The notes under the pieces are model-generated. The model saw only the letters and a program-made list of their open reading frames with translations. It did not search any database and was not told where the DNA came from. From Oligoflexales bacterium (GTDB taxonomy: Bacteria > Bdellovibrionota_B > Oligoflexia > Oligoflexales > RGVZ01), in NCBI GenBank assembly GCA_947468665.1, contig CANILH010000004.1, positions 1 to 64,000 of the forward strand: a stretch of 64,000 nt of DNA, given 5' to 3'. Position 1 is the stretch's first letter. Each line of letters begins with the position of its first letter. Shown in pieces: positions 1 through 9,355 of this stretch. The translations under genes were made by a program, and so were the position numbers.

Positions 1-8
1 ACTTATTA

Positions 9-27
9 AAGTCTCCAATGGAGACTT
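9..27 (-). promoter_or_regulatory. Perfect 8-bp hairpin AAGTCTCC-AAT-GGAGACTT in presumed pre-16S leader
   Basis: Inverted repeat read directly; lies downstream (minus strand) of boxA/boxB-like motifs and a sigma70 promoter. Confidence 0.5.
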
Positions 28-115
28 GTCTCACATAAAACCCGAAGATTCTATGTGCGACGAAATACAGCAACCTGTTGATTGGTTCTTGTTTTTCTGT
101 CGATTCACTATTCAG

Positions 116-128
116 TTTTCAAAGAGCA
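116..128 (-). promoter_or_regulatory. boxA-like antitermination motif (TGCTCTTTGAAAA on minus strand)
   Basis: Minus strand reads gagTGCTCTTTGAAAActgaatag, matching the rRNA leader boxA core TGCTCTTT. Confidence 0.65.
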
Positions 129-186
129 CTCGTTTTGCGAGGGGAGGGTTTTAAACGATTTAACCGTCTTTTGTCTAGTGAATTTT

Positions 187-199
187 ACGCTGTTAGCGT
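187..199 (-). promoter_or_regulatory. boxB-like hairpin ACGCT-GTT-AGCGT upstream of boxA
   Basis: Perfect 5-bp stem with 3-nt loop, upstream of boxA on the minus strand. Confidence 0.45.
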
Positions 200-257
200 T
201 TTTTCTTTAGACACGATTTCAAAGCCTAAAACACAGTCTCTAACCCGAGGGAGAGAG

Positions 258-286
258 GTTATAGGCGAGCAACCCAGAATGGTCAA
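258..286 (-). promoter_or_regulatory. Strong sigma70 promoter TTGACC-N17-TATAAC (presumed rrn promoter)
   Basis: Minus strand: TTGACCattctgggttgctcgccTATAAC, with an AT-rich stretch upstream like an UP element. Confidence 0.7.
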
Positions 287-348
287 CGAATTTCTACTGG
301 TTCATTAATTATTTTTATGGGTAAAAAATATCTTCTGATATCGGATGG

Positions 349-1212
349 TTACAATCGGATGGCGCAATCATATTTGCGCCTACCCTTGTCTTCCAGTCCG
401 CGGCTATCCACCACACAGCGTAAGGCCCCGGCTAATTCCCGGGGAATTTCCGTCAGAGCCGCCTGCGACTGAGCCCGGCGAATCTCGTTGAGGGTATCGA
501 CCATCGAAGACGAGACGGAAAGCGATTCTTTACGCCCCAATTCCCGTGCGTCATCAGATATTCCACCACGGGTAATTCTACGCACAGTGCAAATAGCGTT
601 CACATCGCGCTGCAAAACCCGACATGAAATAATTCCCGACAAATCCGTGACTGTATCCCCAAAAATTGATTCTCCGCGCAGAAGTCCCGCGAGCTCAAAC
701 GCGACATCATCAAAGTACACGGCCTCATTGTGCGCGCGAACCCTGCTAAATAAGCACTTCACCTCATCTTTGTCAGAAAATGGCGGTGCTTTTTTGCCGA
801 TAACCTCACAGGTAGAGTCCGCGACAATTCTAGGCTCAATATCGACGTCCTTACGTGTCTCAAGTATTTTTTTACGCAAGCCAACAGATAGAGCGTTACT
901 CATCAGAGATTCCAATCCACCCTTTGCCTGAATGAGACAGGAAACAAAACCACCCTCATCGCGACATCTGGCGACACCAGCACGACTGGAATTCTCGGCG
1001 GATGGAGTCGCCAAACGCTGCCATAACGCGAAATCAGTATAAATTTCTGGGCCCACCGGCTGTACACGGCCCTCTGCAGCGACTACATCTTGTTCTGCAG
1101 CATCTTTTGAAGCCAGCGAAGATCGCTTTTTGCCTGACGCGAGCGGTGCCGTACTCCGGCACCCCGTGAACGCGATCAACAAAAAAAACAAGCCGACTCG
1201 AAACACGGTCAT
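349..1212 (-). CDS. Putative secreted lipoprotein of unknown function
   Basis: 287 aa ORF with signal peptide and lipobox-like FLLIAFTGC. Confidence 0.75.
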   Translation of the reverse strand: MTVFRVGLFFLLIAFTGCRSTAPLASGKKRSSLASKDAAEQDVVAAEGRVQPVGPEIYTDFALWQRLATPSAENSSRAGVARCRDEGGFVSCLIQAKGGLESLMSNALSVGLRKKILETRKDVDIEPRIVADSTCEVIGKKAPPFSDKDEVKCLFSRVRAHNEAVYFDDVAFELAGLLRGESIFGDTVTDLSGIISCRVLQRDVNAICTVRRITRGGISDDARELGRKESLSVSSSMVDTLNEIRRAQSQAALTEIPRELAGALRCVVDSRGLEDKGRRKYDCAIRL

Positions 1213-1400
1213 AAGCGGAAATCTCCGTCCAAAAATTCGTCTGTATCGGGGCTCATGGACACAGTGATGTAATTTGTAACTCTTGCTACTAGTTTACGCT
1301 GAACTAACTCTGGACGCAAAGACTGATTGCGCGATGGCACAGGGGAACATAGATTATTGAGGTCAAATGTGAGTCAGGTCTTGTTCGGAGAAATACCCCC

Positions 1401-3044
1401 ATGAGCAAATCCACGGCAAAGCGCCAAGTTCTCACCGTAGTCATGGATGGTGTGGGATTATCATCCAATGAGTTTGGTAACGCCGTCGCGAACGCCGCTA
1501 AACCAAACCTGGAATGGTTGCGAAAAAACGCCACCTGGCGAACTCTGATAGCTCACGGCAAGGCGGTAGGCCTTCCTTCCGACAGTGACATCGGCAATAG
1601 CGAGGTTGGTCATAACGCTCTCGGCGCGGGACGAATCTTTGACCAGGGTGCTAAACTCATACAGGCGGCCATGGCCTCCGGCACCATTTTTACCGCACCA
1701 ACCTGGAAGAACCTTACCGCTCACGTCATAGCCCAAAACACCACGCTTCACTTCCTTGGACTCCTATCCGACGGAAACGTCCACTCCCACGAAGACCATC
1801 TTTACGCAATGCTGCGCCGCGCCAAACAAGAAGGCGTCAAAAAAGTGAGGGTCCACGTGCTTTTTGACGGCCGGGACGTGGCAGAAAAGAGCGCTGAGGC
1901 CTATATCGATCGGCTTGAGAAGGTGCTGAAAGAGCTTCGCTCAAATACCTATGACGTTGAGGTTGCCTCTGGCGGCGGCCGCATGAAAATTACCATGGAT
2001 CGCTATGAAGCCGACTGGAGCATGGTAAAAACTGGGTGGGATTGTCACGTTCACGGAATTGCCGCCGATAAATTTCCATCACTCTCAGCGGCGCTAACGA
2101 AATACAGGACCGATAAATCCATCACCGATCAATATATTCCGCCATTTATTATCGAGAAGGCGGGGAAACCCACTGGTAAAATCACTGATGGTGACGCCGT
2201 TATTTTCTTCAACTTCCGAGGCGACCGAGCCATCGAGATCAGCAGAGCCTTTACTGAGAGTTCCTTCACGAAATTTGACCGGGGACTATTCCCCAATACG
2301 CTTTATGCCGGCATGATGCAGTACGATGGCGATTTGCTCATTCCGGAGAATTATCTTGTGTCACCGCCAGCTATTTCCGACACTCTCGGGCAGTTTCTCG
2401 CGAAGTCAGGCGTACGGCAATTCGCCTGCAGTGAAACCCAGAAGTTTGGCCATGTCACCTATTTCTGGAACGGCAACAGAAGCGGTTACTTTGACAAAAA
2501 AACCGAGGAATACCTTGAGATCAAATCCGACGCAGGTATCACGTTTGATCACAAACCATGGATGAAAGCATACGAGATCACGGAAGAAACCATGAAACGT
2601 ATGAAGTCTCACTCGTTTGACTTCGGGAGAATCAATTTCCCAAATGGCGACATGGTTGGTCACACAGGAAATTATGAGGCGGCGCTGGTAGCTGTTGAGA
2701 CTGTTGACTTGATGCTTGGCAGGCTGATTGAGGCGGCAAAGGTCTCAAATACAATTCTTATTGTCACCGCAGATCACGGCAACGCCGACGAGATGTTTGA
2801 CGCCAAGGCGAAAGATTTTCCGAACTGGAAGGATCTTTCATTAAACGAGAGACCAACCCCAAAAACAGCGCACACCGTTAACCCGGTACCCTTCGCAATT
2901 TTCGATCCTTCCCGGGCACTACCCTGGACACTCGATCCGTCCATACAGCAAGGAACCCTTGGGAACGTCGCTAATACAGTTCTCACGCTACTGGGACTTC
3001 CCACGAGGGATATTTATTTACCAAGCCTGATCATCAAGGATTAA
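1401..3044 (+). CDS. gpmI: 2,3-bisphosphoglycerate-independent phosphoglycerate mutase
   Basis: 547 aa; VVMDGVGLSSNEFGNAV, DSDIGNSEVGHNALGAGR, TADHGNADEM motifs. Confidence 0.95.
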   Translation: MSKSTAKRQVLTVVMDGVGLSSNEFGNAVANAAKPNLEWLRKNATWRTLIAHGKAVGLPSDSDIGNSEVGHNALGAGRIFDQGAKLIQAAMASGTIFTAPTWKNLTAHVIAQNTTLHFLGLLSDGNVHSHEDHLYAMLRRAKQEGVKKVRVHVLFDGRDVAEKSAEAYIDRLEKVLKELRSNTYDVEVASGGGRMKITMDRYEADWSMVKTGWDCHVHGIAADKFPSLSAALTKYRTDKSITDQYIPPFIIEKAGKPTGKITDGDAVIFFNFRGDRAIEISRAFTESSFTKFDRGLFPNTLYAGMMQYDGDLLIPENYLVSPPAISDTLGQFLAKSGVRQFACSETQKFGHVTYFWNGNRSGYFDKKTEEYLEIKSDAGITFDHKPWMKAYEITEETMKRMKSHSFDFGRINFPNGDMVGHTGNYEAALVAVETVDLMLGRLIEAAKVSNTILIVTADHGNADEMFDAKAKDFPNWKDLSLNERPTPKTAHTVNPVPFAIFDPSRALPWTLDPSIQQGTLGNVANTVLTLLGLPTRDIYLPSLIIKD

Positions 3045-3916
3045 TGAGCATGCAAGAAAGTGATGTCTGGCAGGACTCAAAGACCGCGTTTGGAAAGCTT
3101 TGCGGGACAATCGCTGCTCTGAGACACCCTGTAACAGGCTGTCCCTGGGATCTTGAGCAGACGCACTCAACTCTTCGGAAATATATGATCGAGGAGGCCT
3201 ACGAGGCCGCCGAGGTGATGGATCCTGAGAACCCGTCCAAGCTTCGCGATGAGCTAGGCGACGTATTATTGCAGGTCGTCTTGAACTCACAGCTTGCCAA
3301 AGACGCCGGCACGTTCACCATCAAAGATGTCATTGAAGGGCTGAACGCCAAAATGCGCAGACGTCACCCTCATGTGTTTGGTGAGGACGGCAATCCTGAC
3401 GCCACTAAAAACCGCGAAAAAGCTCAAATTCGCGCCAAATGGGAAGATGTCAAAGCAAAAGAGAACGGAACGGCGAAACAGCCTTCCGCCGGCGTTTTTT
3501 CGCACTTAAAGCCCGGATCGGTTACCCCCGCAGGCCTGATGGCGGTTGCCATAGGTAAAGTCGCCAAAAAGATCTCTTTTGACTGGGGAAGCTCACTTGA
3601 GGTTTTCGCGCAGGTTGAGAGCGAGGTTAACGAATTAAAGCACGAGGTCAAAACAAGTAAGAGCAAAACGAAGATCTATGAGGAGATGGGAGATGTATTC
3701 TTCTCGTTAGGCCAGCTCTGTAGACATCTGGATATTGACCCCGAAGTATGCGCGATGGACGGCAACAAAAAATTCCTAAGGCGCTTTGAATTGCTTGAGG
3801 ACATCGCAAAATCTGAGGGCGTTGACATCCACGCGGCAGGCACGGCGAGACTTGAAGATCTATGGCTTAAGGCAAAGGCCCGTGAGCAACACGCCACCCC
3901 AAAAGGAACACCATGA
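3044..3916 (+). CDS. mazG: Nucleoside triphosphate pyrophosphohydrolase MazG
   Basis: LRHPVTGCPWDLEQTHSTLRKYMIEEAYEAAE...LRDELGDVLLQVV; start overlaps gpmI stop. Confidence 0.95.
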   Translation: MSMQESDVWQDSKTAFGKLCGTIAALRHPVTGCPWDLEQTHSTLRKYMIEEAYEAAEVMDPENPSKLRDELGDVLLQVVLNSQLAKDAGTFTIKDVIEGLNAKMRRRHPHVFGEDGNPDATKNREKAQIRAKWEDVKAKENGTAKQPSAGVFSHLKPGSVTPAGLMAVAIGKVAKKISFDWGSSLEVFAQVESEVNELKHEVKTSKSKTKIYEEMGDVFFSLGQLCRHLDIDPEVCAMDGNKKFLRRFELLEDIAKSEGVDIHAAGTARLEDLWLKAKAREQHATPKGTP

Positions 3917-4365
3917 CATCAGAACCCCGCGAAAAAGTTATTTTAACGACCGACGGTGCTTGTATCGGGAACCCCGGCCCCGGCGGCTGGGCGGCACTCC
4001 TTAAGTTCAAGTCTAAGGAAAAAATGCTTTCCGGCAACGAGGCTGACACGACCAATAACCGGATGGAGCTTTTGGCTGTCATTGAGGGTCTTCAGGCCTT
4101 AAAGCGCAGGTGTCATGTCACGGTCGTTACTGATAGCCAATATGTGATGAAGGCCTTTAAGGAAGGTTGGCTTGAAAAATGGGAGGGTAACGGCTGGAAA
4201 ACTGCCGACAAAAAGGCCGTTAAAAATCAGGATCTTTGGGAGTCACTTCTCACACTTGAGGCCGAGCACGATGTGCATTGGGAATGGGTCAAAGGTCACA
4301 GCGGCCACCCGGATAATGAACGCGTGGACCAGGAAGCACGGTCCCAGGCTGAGCAGGCGCGATAA
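3913..4365 (+). CDS. rnhA: Ribonuclease HI
   Basis: TDGACIGNPGPGGWAALL, NRMELLAVIEGL, WVKGHSGHPDNERVD. Confidence 0.95.
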   Translation: MTSEPREKVILTTDGACIGNPGPGGWAALLKFKSKEKMLSGNEADTTNNRMELLAVIEGLQALKRRCHVTVVTDSQYVMKAFKEGWLEKWEGNGWKTADKKAVKNQDLWESLLTLEAEHDVHWEWVKGHSGHPDNERVDQEARSQAEQAR

Positions 4366-4522
4366 AACCGCACCAGACTGCTCATCACAAAGTCAGCTAT
4401 CCCTTGACAGAAATAGCTGTCATTGCTACAACCTCCCCCTCTCGGTGGGTAACTTTACTGTCAACTCACCAGTGTGAATGGTTCAACTAACGTATAAACA
4501 TCGTATTTTATTGGGGTTTCCT

Positions 4523-4816
4523 GTGGCCAACCATAAGTCATCAACTAAAAGAGCTCGCTCCGCAATCGTTAAGCGTGATCACAACAGCCAGTATCTCGGC
4601 AGCGTACGCACCTCGATAAAACGCTTCCGCTTCGCCCTTGAGGCGCTCAAAGCCGGAACAGAAAAAGACATTAAGAAAGTCGAAGCCCTTCTTTCCAAGG
4701 CTCAGGAGCTATTAATGAAAGCCTCAAGCAAGGGCATCGTCCATAAAAAAGCCGCAAGCCGCAAAATAAGCCGTCTTGCTCAAGCAACGAAATCCGCTAC
4801 AGGAACCAAGAAATAA
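4523..4816 (+). CDS. rpsT: 30S ribosomal protein S20
   Basis: ANHKSSTKRARSAIVKRDHNSQYLGSVRTSIKRF...HKKAASRKISRLA; start reassigned to GTG 4523 inside ORF 4478..4816. Confidence 0.9.
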   Translation: MANHKSSTKRARSAIVKRDHNSQYLGSVRTSIKRFRFALEALKAGTEKDIKKVEALLSKAQELLMKASSKGIVHKKAASRKISRLAQATKSATGTKK

Positions 4817-4838
4817 TTCTTAAAACTGTAAGTGACAC

Positions 4839-4882
4839 TGAAAGCCACCCGTAGCTAGCCTACTGGTGGCTTTCAAGTTTTT
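4839..4882 (+). terminator. Rho-independent terminator after rpsT
   Basis: TGAAAGCCACC...GGTGGCTTTCA (11-bp arms) followed by AGTTTTT. Confidence 0.8.
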
Positions 4883-6578
4883 CGATCGCCATGGCGAGAT
4901 TCGGGTGATCCCCTATGGACTCCCGGACCATCAATAACGCCCCAAGGGCAAGAGGTGTCTCAGCGTTCTCCAAGCATGCCTGGACTAAAAGACTGAGCGA
5001 GGGAGACTGAAGCCCGCCGATGGACACAGCCTTCTGAAGCCAAAAGACAGCCTCATCAAACATTTTAAGGCGTCGATAGACGAGTCCAACACCGGCGAGA
5101 CACTGATAATCATTTGGATTTACGGCCAGCCCCCTTTTAAAGAAACTCAAGGCGTCCTCGTGGCTGTGACCATGCCACGCAAGATATCCTAGCCCACGTA
5201 GGGCATGATAATTCATGCCATTAGATTTAAGAGATTCTTCAAATGACGAAATCGCCTCGTCTCCGCGGGAAAGAGCCGCCAGGGCGTCTCCGCGAATCCT
5301 GAGCAGCTCTGAATGTGTCGCCACATCACAAGTCGAAGAGAATTCGCGCGCCTCCTCACATGCGACTAAAATATCCTTAGCGTCTTTAAATGTAATGGGA
5401 ACCTGATGGGCCTCAACAAACGAAACCAATCCAAGTTTCCGCGCCGCGCTCTCATCATGTCCACACAGGACATCAAGGCGTCCCTGGATGATTCCCGCAG
5501 CGATGCAAGGTGACAGACCGGCGGCGCAAAGTTCGCCCCTCGCGTGCCTCTGCCCGGAGTCTCGAGAAAGATTTGAAATAACCTCTGCCAGACTTATAGC
5601 GATATCAATCGCGGAAAAATCATCCATTCTTGACACCAGCAAACCCGAAAGCCAGTCATCGGCGAGCGTGCCGCCCGGAACAATTATTTTCACGCCGCTA
5701 AACGCTGCCGACAACACATGCCATGGCATAGCCTCCAGCTCCTGTTTACCCGCCGGACGACCCTCAATCAGCACATCAGTTGCCGCAAGTAAATCGCCTA
5801 GAAATGGCGTGGTGTCCTGCGATAAAATCATGGTTATGGGTCCAAGTCCAAGATCGGCGACTAAATATTTTAATTCTGCTGACGCAGCTCCCTCACCACA
5901 AATCAGTAATCTAATCCGCTGACGAAGCTCCGGCCGTATCTTATTAAGCGCCAGCCTTATGCCCTGGAAAATTGTCCCGGCCGGCTCCAGATCCTCGATT
6001 GATGTCATCAGAGTCAAAAGGAGACAATCCTCCGGTAACACCACATAGGATTTGAACTTCGCCGCCCGTTCCACTGAATAGGCGAATTTCTCAGGATTTG
6101 TGGTCGCCCGGAGCCTCTGGATCTTATCACCAGGAACTCCCTCCATAGCCAGTAACTGCTCAGCGCGCCTCGACGTTGGGAAGAACACGTCTGCATGGTG
6201 GTGGATATCATGCTGAATAGCCCTGATATTCGAATACTTCTCATATATGAATGGCTGATGCTCGTGTGTCACACACGCAAATGGAATACTTAGCTTTCGT
6301 GACGCTCGCAGTGCCTGAAACGTATATAATTTACTGGTCTCAATCCCCACAACCAGGTCCGCGCCCGCGAGATGCCGATCAACATTGCGCAAAAATCCCG
6401 GCATATCGGCGATACGAGGAAACATCACGACTGGCAGCGATGTCGTTATATTTGACTCGACGCTATCAATGGCGAAAATCTCAACACTATGGCGGAGCGC
6501 CAACTCTTCCCAAACGCGCGGCAACGCCGAATCATTAAGCGTTCCCGCGATGACTTTTATTTTTAACCTCCGCTTCAT
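4860..6578 (-). CDS. Glycosyltransferase (GT4-like) with C-terminal TPR repeats
   Basis: 572 aa; N-terminal GT-B-like fold pattern and C-terminal TPR repeats (ALRGLGYLAWHGHSHEDALSFFKRGLAVNPND). Confidence 0.65.
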   Translation of the reverse strand: MKRRLKIKVIAGTLNDSALPRVWEELALRHSVEIFAIDSVESNITTSLPVVMFPRIADMPGFLRNVDRHLAGADLVVGIETSKLYTFQALRASRKLSIPFACVTHEHQPFIYEKYSNIRAIQHDIHHHADVFFPTSRRAEQLLAMEGVPGDKIQRLRATTNPEKFAYSVERAAKFKSYVVLPEDCLLLTLMTSIEDLEPAGTIFQGIRLALNKIRPELRQRIRLLICGEGAASAELKYLVADLGLGPITMILSQDTTPFLGDLLAATDVLIEGRPAGKQELEAMPWHVLSAAFSGVKIIVPGGTLADDWLSGLLVSRMDDFSAIDIAISLAEVISNLSRDSGQRHARGELCAAGLSPCIAAGIIQGRLDVLCGHDESAARKLGLVSFVEAHQVPITFKDAKDILVACEEAREFSSTCDVATHSELLRIRGDALAALSRGDEAISSFEESLKSNGMNYHALRGLGYLAWHGHSHEDALSFFKRGLAVNPNDYQCLAGVGLVYRRLKMFDEAVFWLQKAVSIGGLQSPSLSLLVQACLENAETPLALGALLMVRESIGDHPNLAMAIEKLESHQ

Positions 6579-6586
6579 ATCAACTC

Positions 6587-9115
6587 CTAGTGCGAAAGTT
6601 TAACCGCGTCCCTGGCCGCTGTTAAGGCGCCTGATGTCCGAACCTCGGACATCGTAAAGTACGAGTCCGCGACATTGCCGTCCCGAATCGCGACACCAAC
6701 AGAGACCGATGTTGACTCAAACTTGCTTTTAGCCCTGATGGGAACAAGGATTTCCTTGCTGGCTCCGGCAGGAATCCTTCCGATGGCGTAATCCGATTTT
6801 GGCAGGGACACTTGCTCACCACCAAGATTGATCGCTGTCAACCTAACGTCATTAACATCTGAATCACCCTGATTTGAGACGACAACACTAAACGCACCTG
6901 TCTCGCCAGGATCAAGTATCTTAGGTTCGACGCTGGTTGGTCCGTCGATAAACTCTACTTTCGCTACAATCCGGGACGGTTCACGTTCGTCAACATCAAT
7001 CAAGAACTCACCCTGCGCGTTCGGGAGTGCCTGCGCGTCAATGGCGATGCCGGCGTTAACATAATGACGACCAGCGGCCAGGGAAGCCGGCGTAGATATC
7101 TTTATCACACCATCTTTTGAATGCCCCGGCGCAATTGAGCCCACTAGAACTTCCTTGGTTTCTAGCCCGGAGACTGGAGACTGTATAAAAACAGATACGT
7201 TTTCAGCTACCGTTGTGCCCAAATTGGAAATCTTCCAGGGAACGTCTGACGCGCTACCCGCAACCGTTTTCAGTCCGATAGGAGGAGTTTTAATCCTAAG
7301 CGCGAGAGCGGTCGAATCCGGGACAAGTCGCGCATGGACTGACCACCCAACCTGGTGCTTTGACCGCAACCAAGCCAACGCTTCCTGTGACATGCCGGAT
7401 AATTTCTGCTTGATCTCTGGCATCGCGAGCGCGATCCAATGCGTAGACCGTCGGGCACCTTCCGGCAAGCTCCGACCATAGGTATCTGAAACTTTCTTAA
7501 AGAGAGTCATGGCGGTGGCCATTTCAGGATCAAACGCCTCGTTTTCGCTGTCGGGAGAACGCTCTTTGCTCAGGAAGTATCCCTTCATAGATGACGTTGA
7601 CCTGGTGGAAGCTGCATTTGCGACTGCGCTCAAATGATTCGGCAGAAACTGCTCGTTTCGATAGCGATAAGGGCCAAATAAATTCAAATTTTCCGCACTT
7701 TGAAGCACTGGCTGAATCCATATGTCAGGGATAATGCCGATATTTTGAATGCTCTTATCGGCCGGCGTGAAGTACCTTGCGATAGTTAACTTTAGAGCTC
7801 TCTGCTCAGGAAGCTCAAAGACTGTCTGGACTGACCCCTTACCAAAACTAGGCTGGCCAATTACCACTGCCCGACCGTTGTCCTGGAGAGCTCCCGCGAC
7901 AATCTCACTGGCGGAAGCACTGTCCTCATCCATCAATACTACGACAGGATAGTCGCCTTCATCATAAGACATGCTTGCGCGTTCGATCTCCTCACGGCGA
8001 CCGCGAGTCGTTACGACAATCCCCTTATCAAGAAAAATATCACTGACGAGTACCGCCTGATCAAGAAGTCCACCTGGGTTGCCTCGCAAATCGAGCACTA
8101 GACCGGTCATAGGCGACTTTTTTCTAAATTTGTGAATGTGATTGATAATTTCCTTATTGGTTCGAGAAGCGAAATTCTCAACCGATAACCTTAAAACGTG
8201 CAACCCGTCCTGGTGGTATTCTCGGGGTTCAACTGAGTCTACCTCTATAATCTCACGGCGAACTAATGTCGCGAGAGGAGCCCACGCGCCAGATCTGAGA
8301 GTCAGCAGCTGCGCGCTGCTCCCTGGTTCACCCCTCATATGCGTGATTAACTTATCAAGCGTAAGCCCATAGGTACTAAATCCGTCGATGGATAAAATCT
8401 TGTCATTTTTTCTGATCCCCATGCGCAGCGCCGGGCTTTTTGGCAATGGCTTCAGTACAGTTAGCACGTTCTCACGCACCCCGACCAGAACACCAAGCCC
8501 CCCGAATGCTCCCTCAGTACCTTGCCTGAGATCCATATATGCCTCAGAAGAAAGTAGCGAGGAATGCGCGTCAAGTGAGCTCAAAAGGGCGTTCAAGATG
8601 ATAGTGGTAGAATCCCGCTCGGCACCAAGCATGATGTTGTCTGATTTATCCATGAATGACGAAATATTGATTCTATCGCAGAAGCTAATCAAGCTTTTAA
8701 GGCGGCCGAGAACCTCCTCATACGCCAAGTCCGCCCCATGATTGAACTCGATCTTCTCAGATCGTCCGCTGACAGAATAGCTCTGCTCAGTGTCCTCAAA
8801 TCGCATCTCTGGAATAGCGTACGCAAGGGATCTCATCGTTCCTGCTATGAGCTGGTCTCCAGCTACTCGCTCTGAGTCGACGTAATAGTTTTGTACAAGG
8901 CTGACTATGGAGTCGAGCAGGATCGCCGCGGACGCCTTGTTTACCGTGTTTGTATTGCCGGCGATTTGTGAGGAAGTAGCTTTTCGAGACTGGACTCTAG
9001 ACCTAAATCTCAGGTCTCCGGGATATAGAGCCACAAATAACGTGAGTACGACAGCAGCGACAACAGTGGGAGGAAGTCCCCTGAATGGACTTGGGCGTTG
9101 GCTAGGTCGAACCAT
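6587..9115 (-). CDS. S41-family C-terminal processing peptidase with PDZ domain and C-terminal CARDB-like extension
   Basis: PDZ segment (SPALRMGIRKNDKILSIDGF), LVLDLRGNPGGLLDQAV, DEDSASASEIVAGALQDNGRAVVIGQPSFGKGSVQ. Confidence 0.9.
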   Translation of the reverse strand: MVRPSQRPSPFRGLPPTVVAAVVLTLFVALYPGDLRFRSRVQSRKATSSQIAGNTNTVNKASAAILLDSIVSLVQNYYVDSERVAGDQLIAGTMRSLAYAIPEMRFEDTEQSYSVSGRSEKIEFNHGADLAYEEVLGRLKSLISFCDRINISSFMDKSDNIMLGAERDSTTIILNALLSSLDAHSSLLSSEAYMDLRQGTEGAFGGLGVLVGVRENVLTVLKPLPKSPALRMGIRKNDKILSIDGFSTYGLTLDKLITHMRGEPGSSAQLLTLRSGAWAPLATLVRREIIEVDSVEPREYHQDGLHVLRLSVENFASRTNKEIINHIHKFRKKSPMTGLVLDLRGNPGGLLDQAVLVSDIFLDKGIVVTTRGRREEIERASMSYDEGDYPVVVLMDEDSASASEIVAGALQDNGRAVVIGQPSFGKGSVQTVFELPEQRALKLTIARYFTPADKSIQNIGIIPDIWIQPVLQSAENLNLFGPYRYRNEQFLPNHLSAVANAASTRSTSSMKGYFLSKERSPDSENEAFDPEMATAMTLFKKVSDTYGRSLPEGARRSTHWIALAMPEIKQKLSGMSQEALAWLRSKHQVGWSVHARLVPDSTALALRIKTPPIGLKTVAGSASDVPWKISNLGTTVAENVSVFIQSPVSGLETKEVLVGSIAPGHSKDGVIKISTPASLAAGRHYVNAGIAIDAQALPNAQGEFLIDVDEREPSRIVAKVEFIDGPTSVEPKILDPGETGAFSVVVSNQGDSDVNDVRLTAINLGGEQVSLPKSDYAIGRIPAGASKEILVPIRAKSKFESTSVSVGVAIRDGNVADSYFTMSEVRTSGALTAARDAVKLSH

Positions 9116-9355
9116 AGTGACGATACCTCGGTTGTAGTACCCGTGGTATCGGCTAAAGCCCGCCCCCCTTGACTAAATGAAGATTAGGCGCCCTATTCCG
9201 ATTTTTTTTGCCACAAATAAACCCCTGATTTACTTGGAATATGTTTGTTTTTATGCGTTTTTTTGAAAACTAAGAGTTAATAAATCCAATCTTCGACCGA
9301 TCCCCATGAGGTTGGGAACGCAGGTACTCGATTTACCTGTAAGAAAGGCTCAAAG

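Noticed and set aside
78-308. ORF of 76 aa on the plus strand
   Set aside because: Overlaps the minus-strand rRNA promoter/leader signals and has no recognisable protein pattern.
488-931. 147-aa ORF antisense to the lipoprotein gene 349..1212
   Set aside because: Ser/Arg-rich translation typical of an antisense shadow; the opposite frame has a signal peptide and lipobox.
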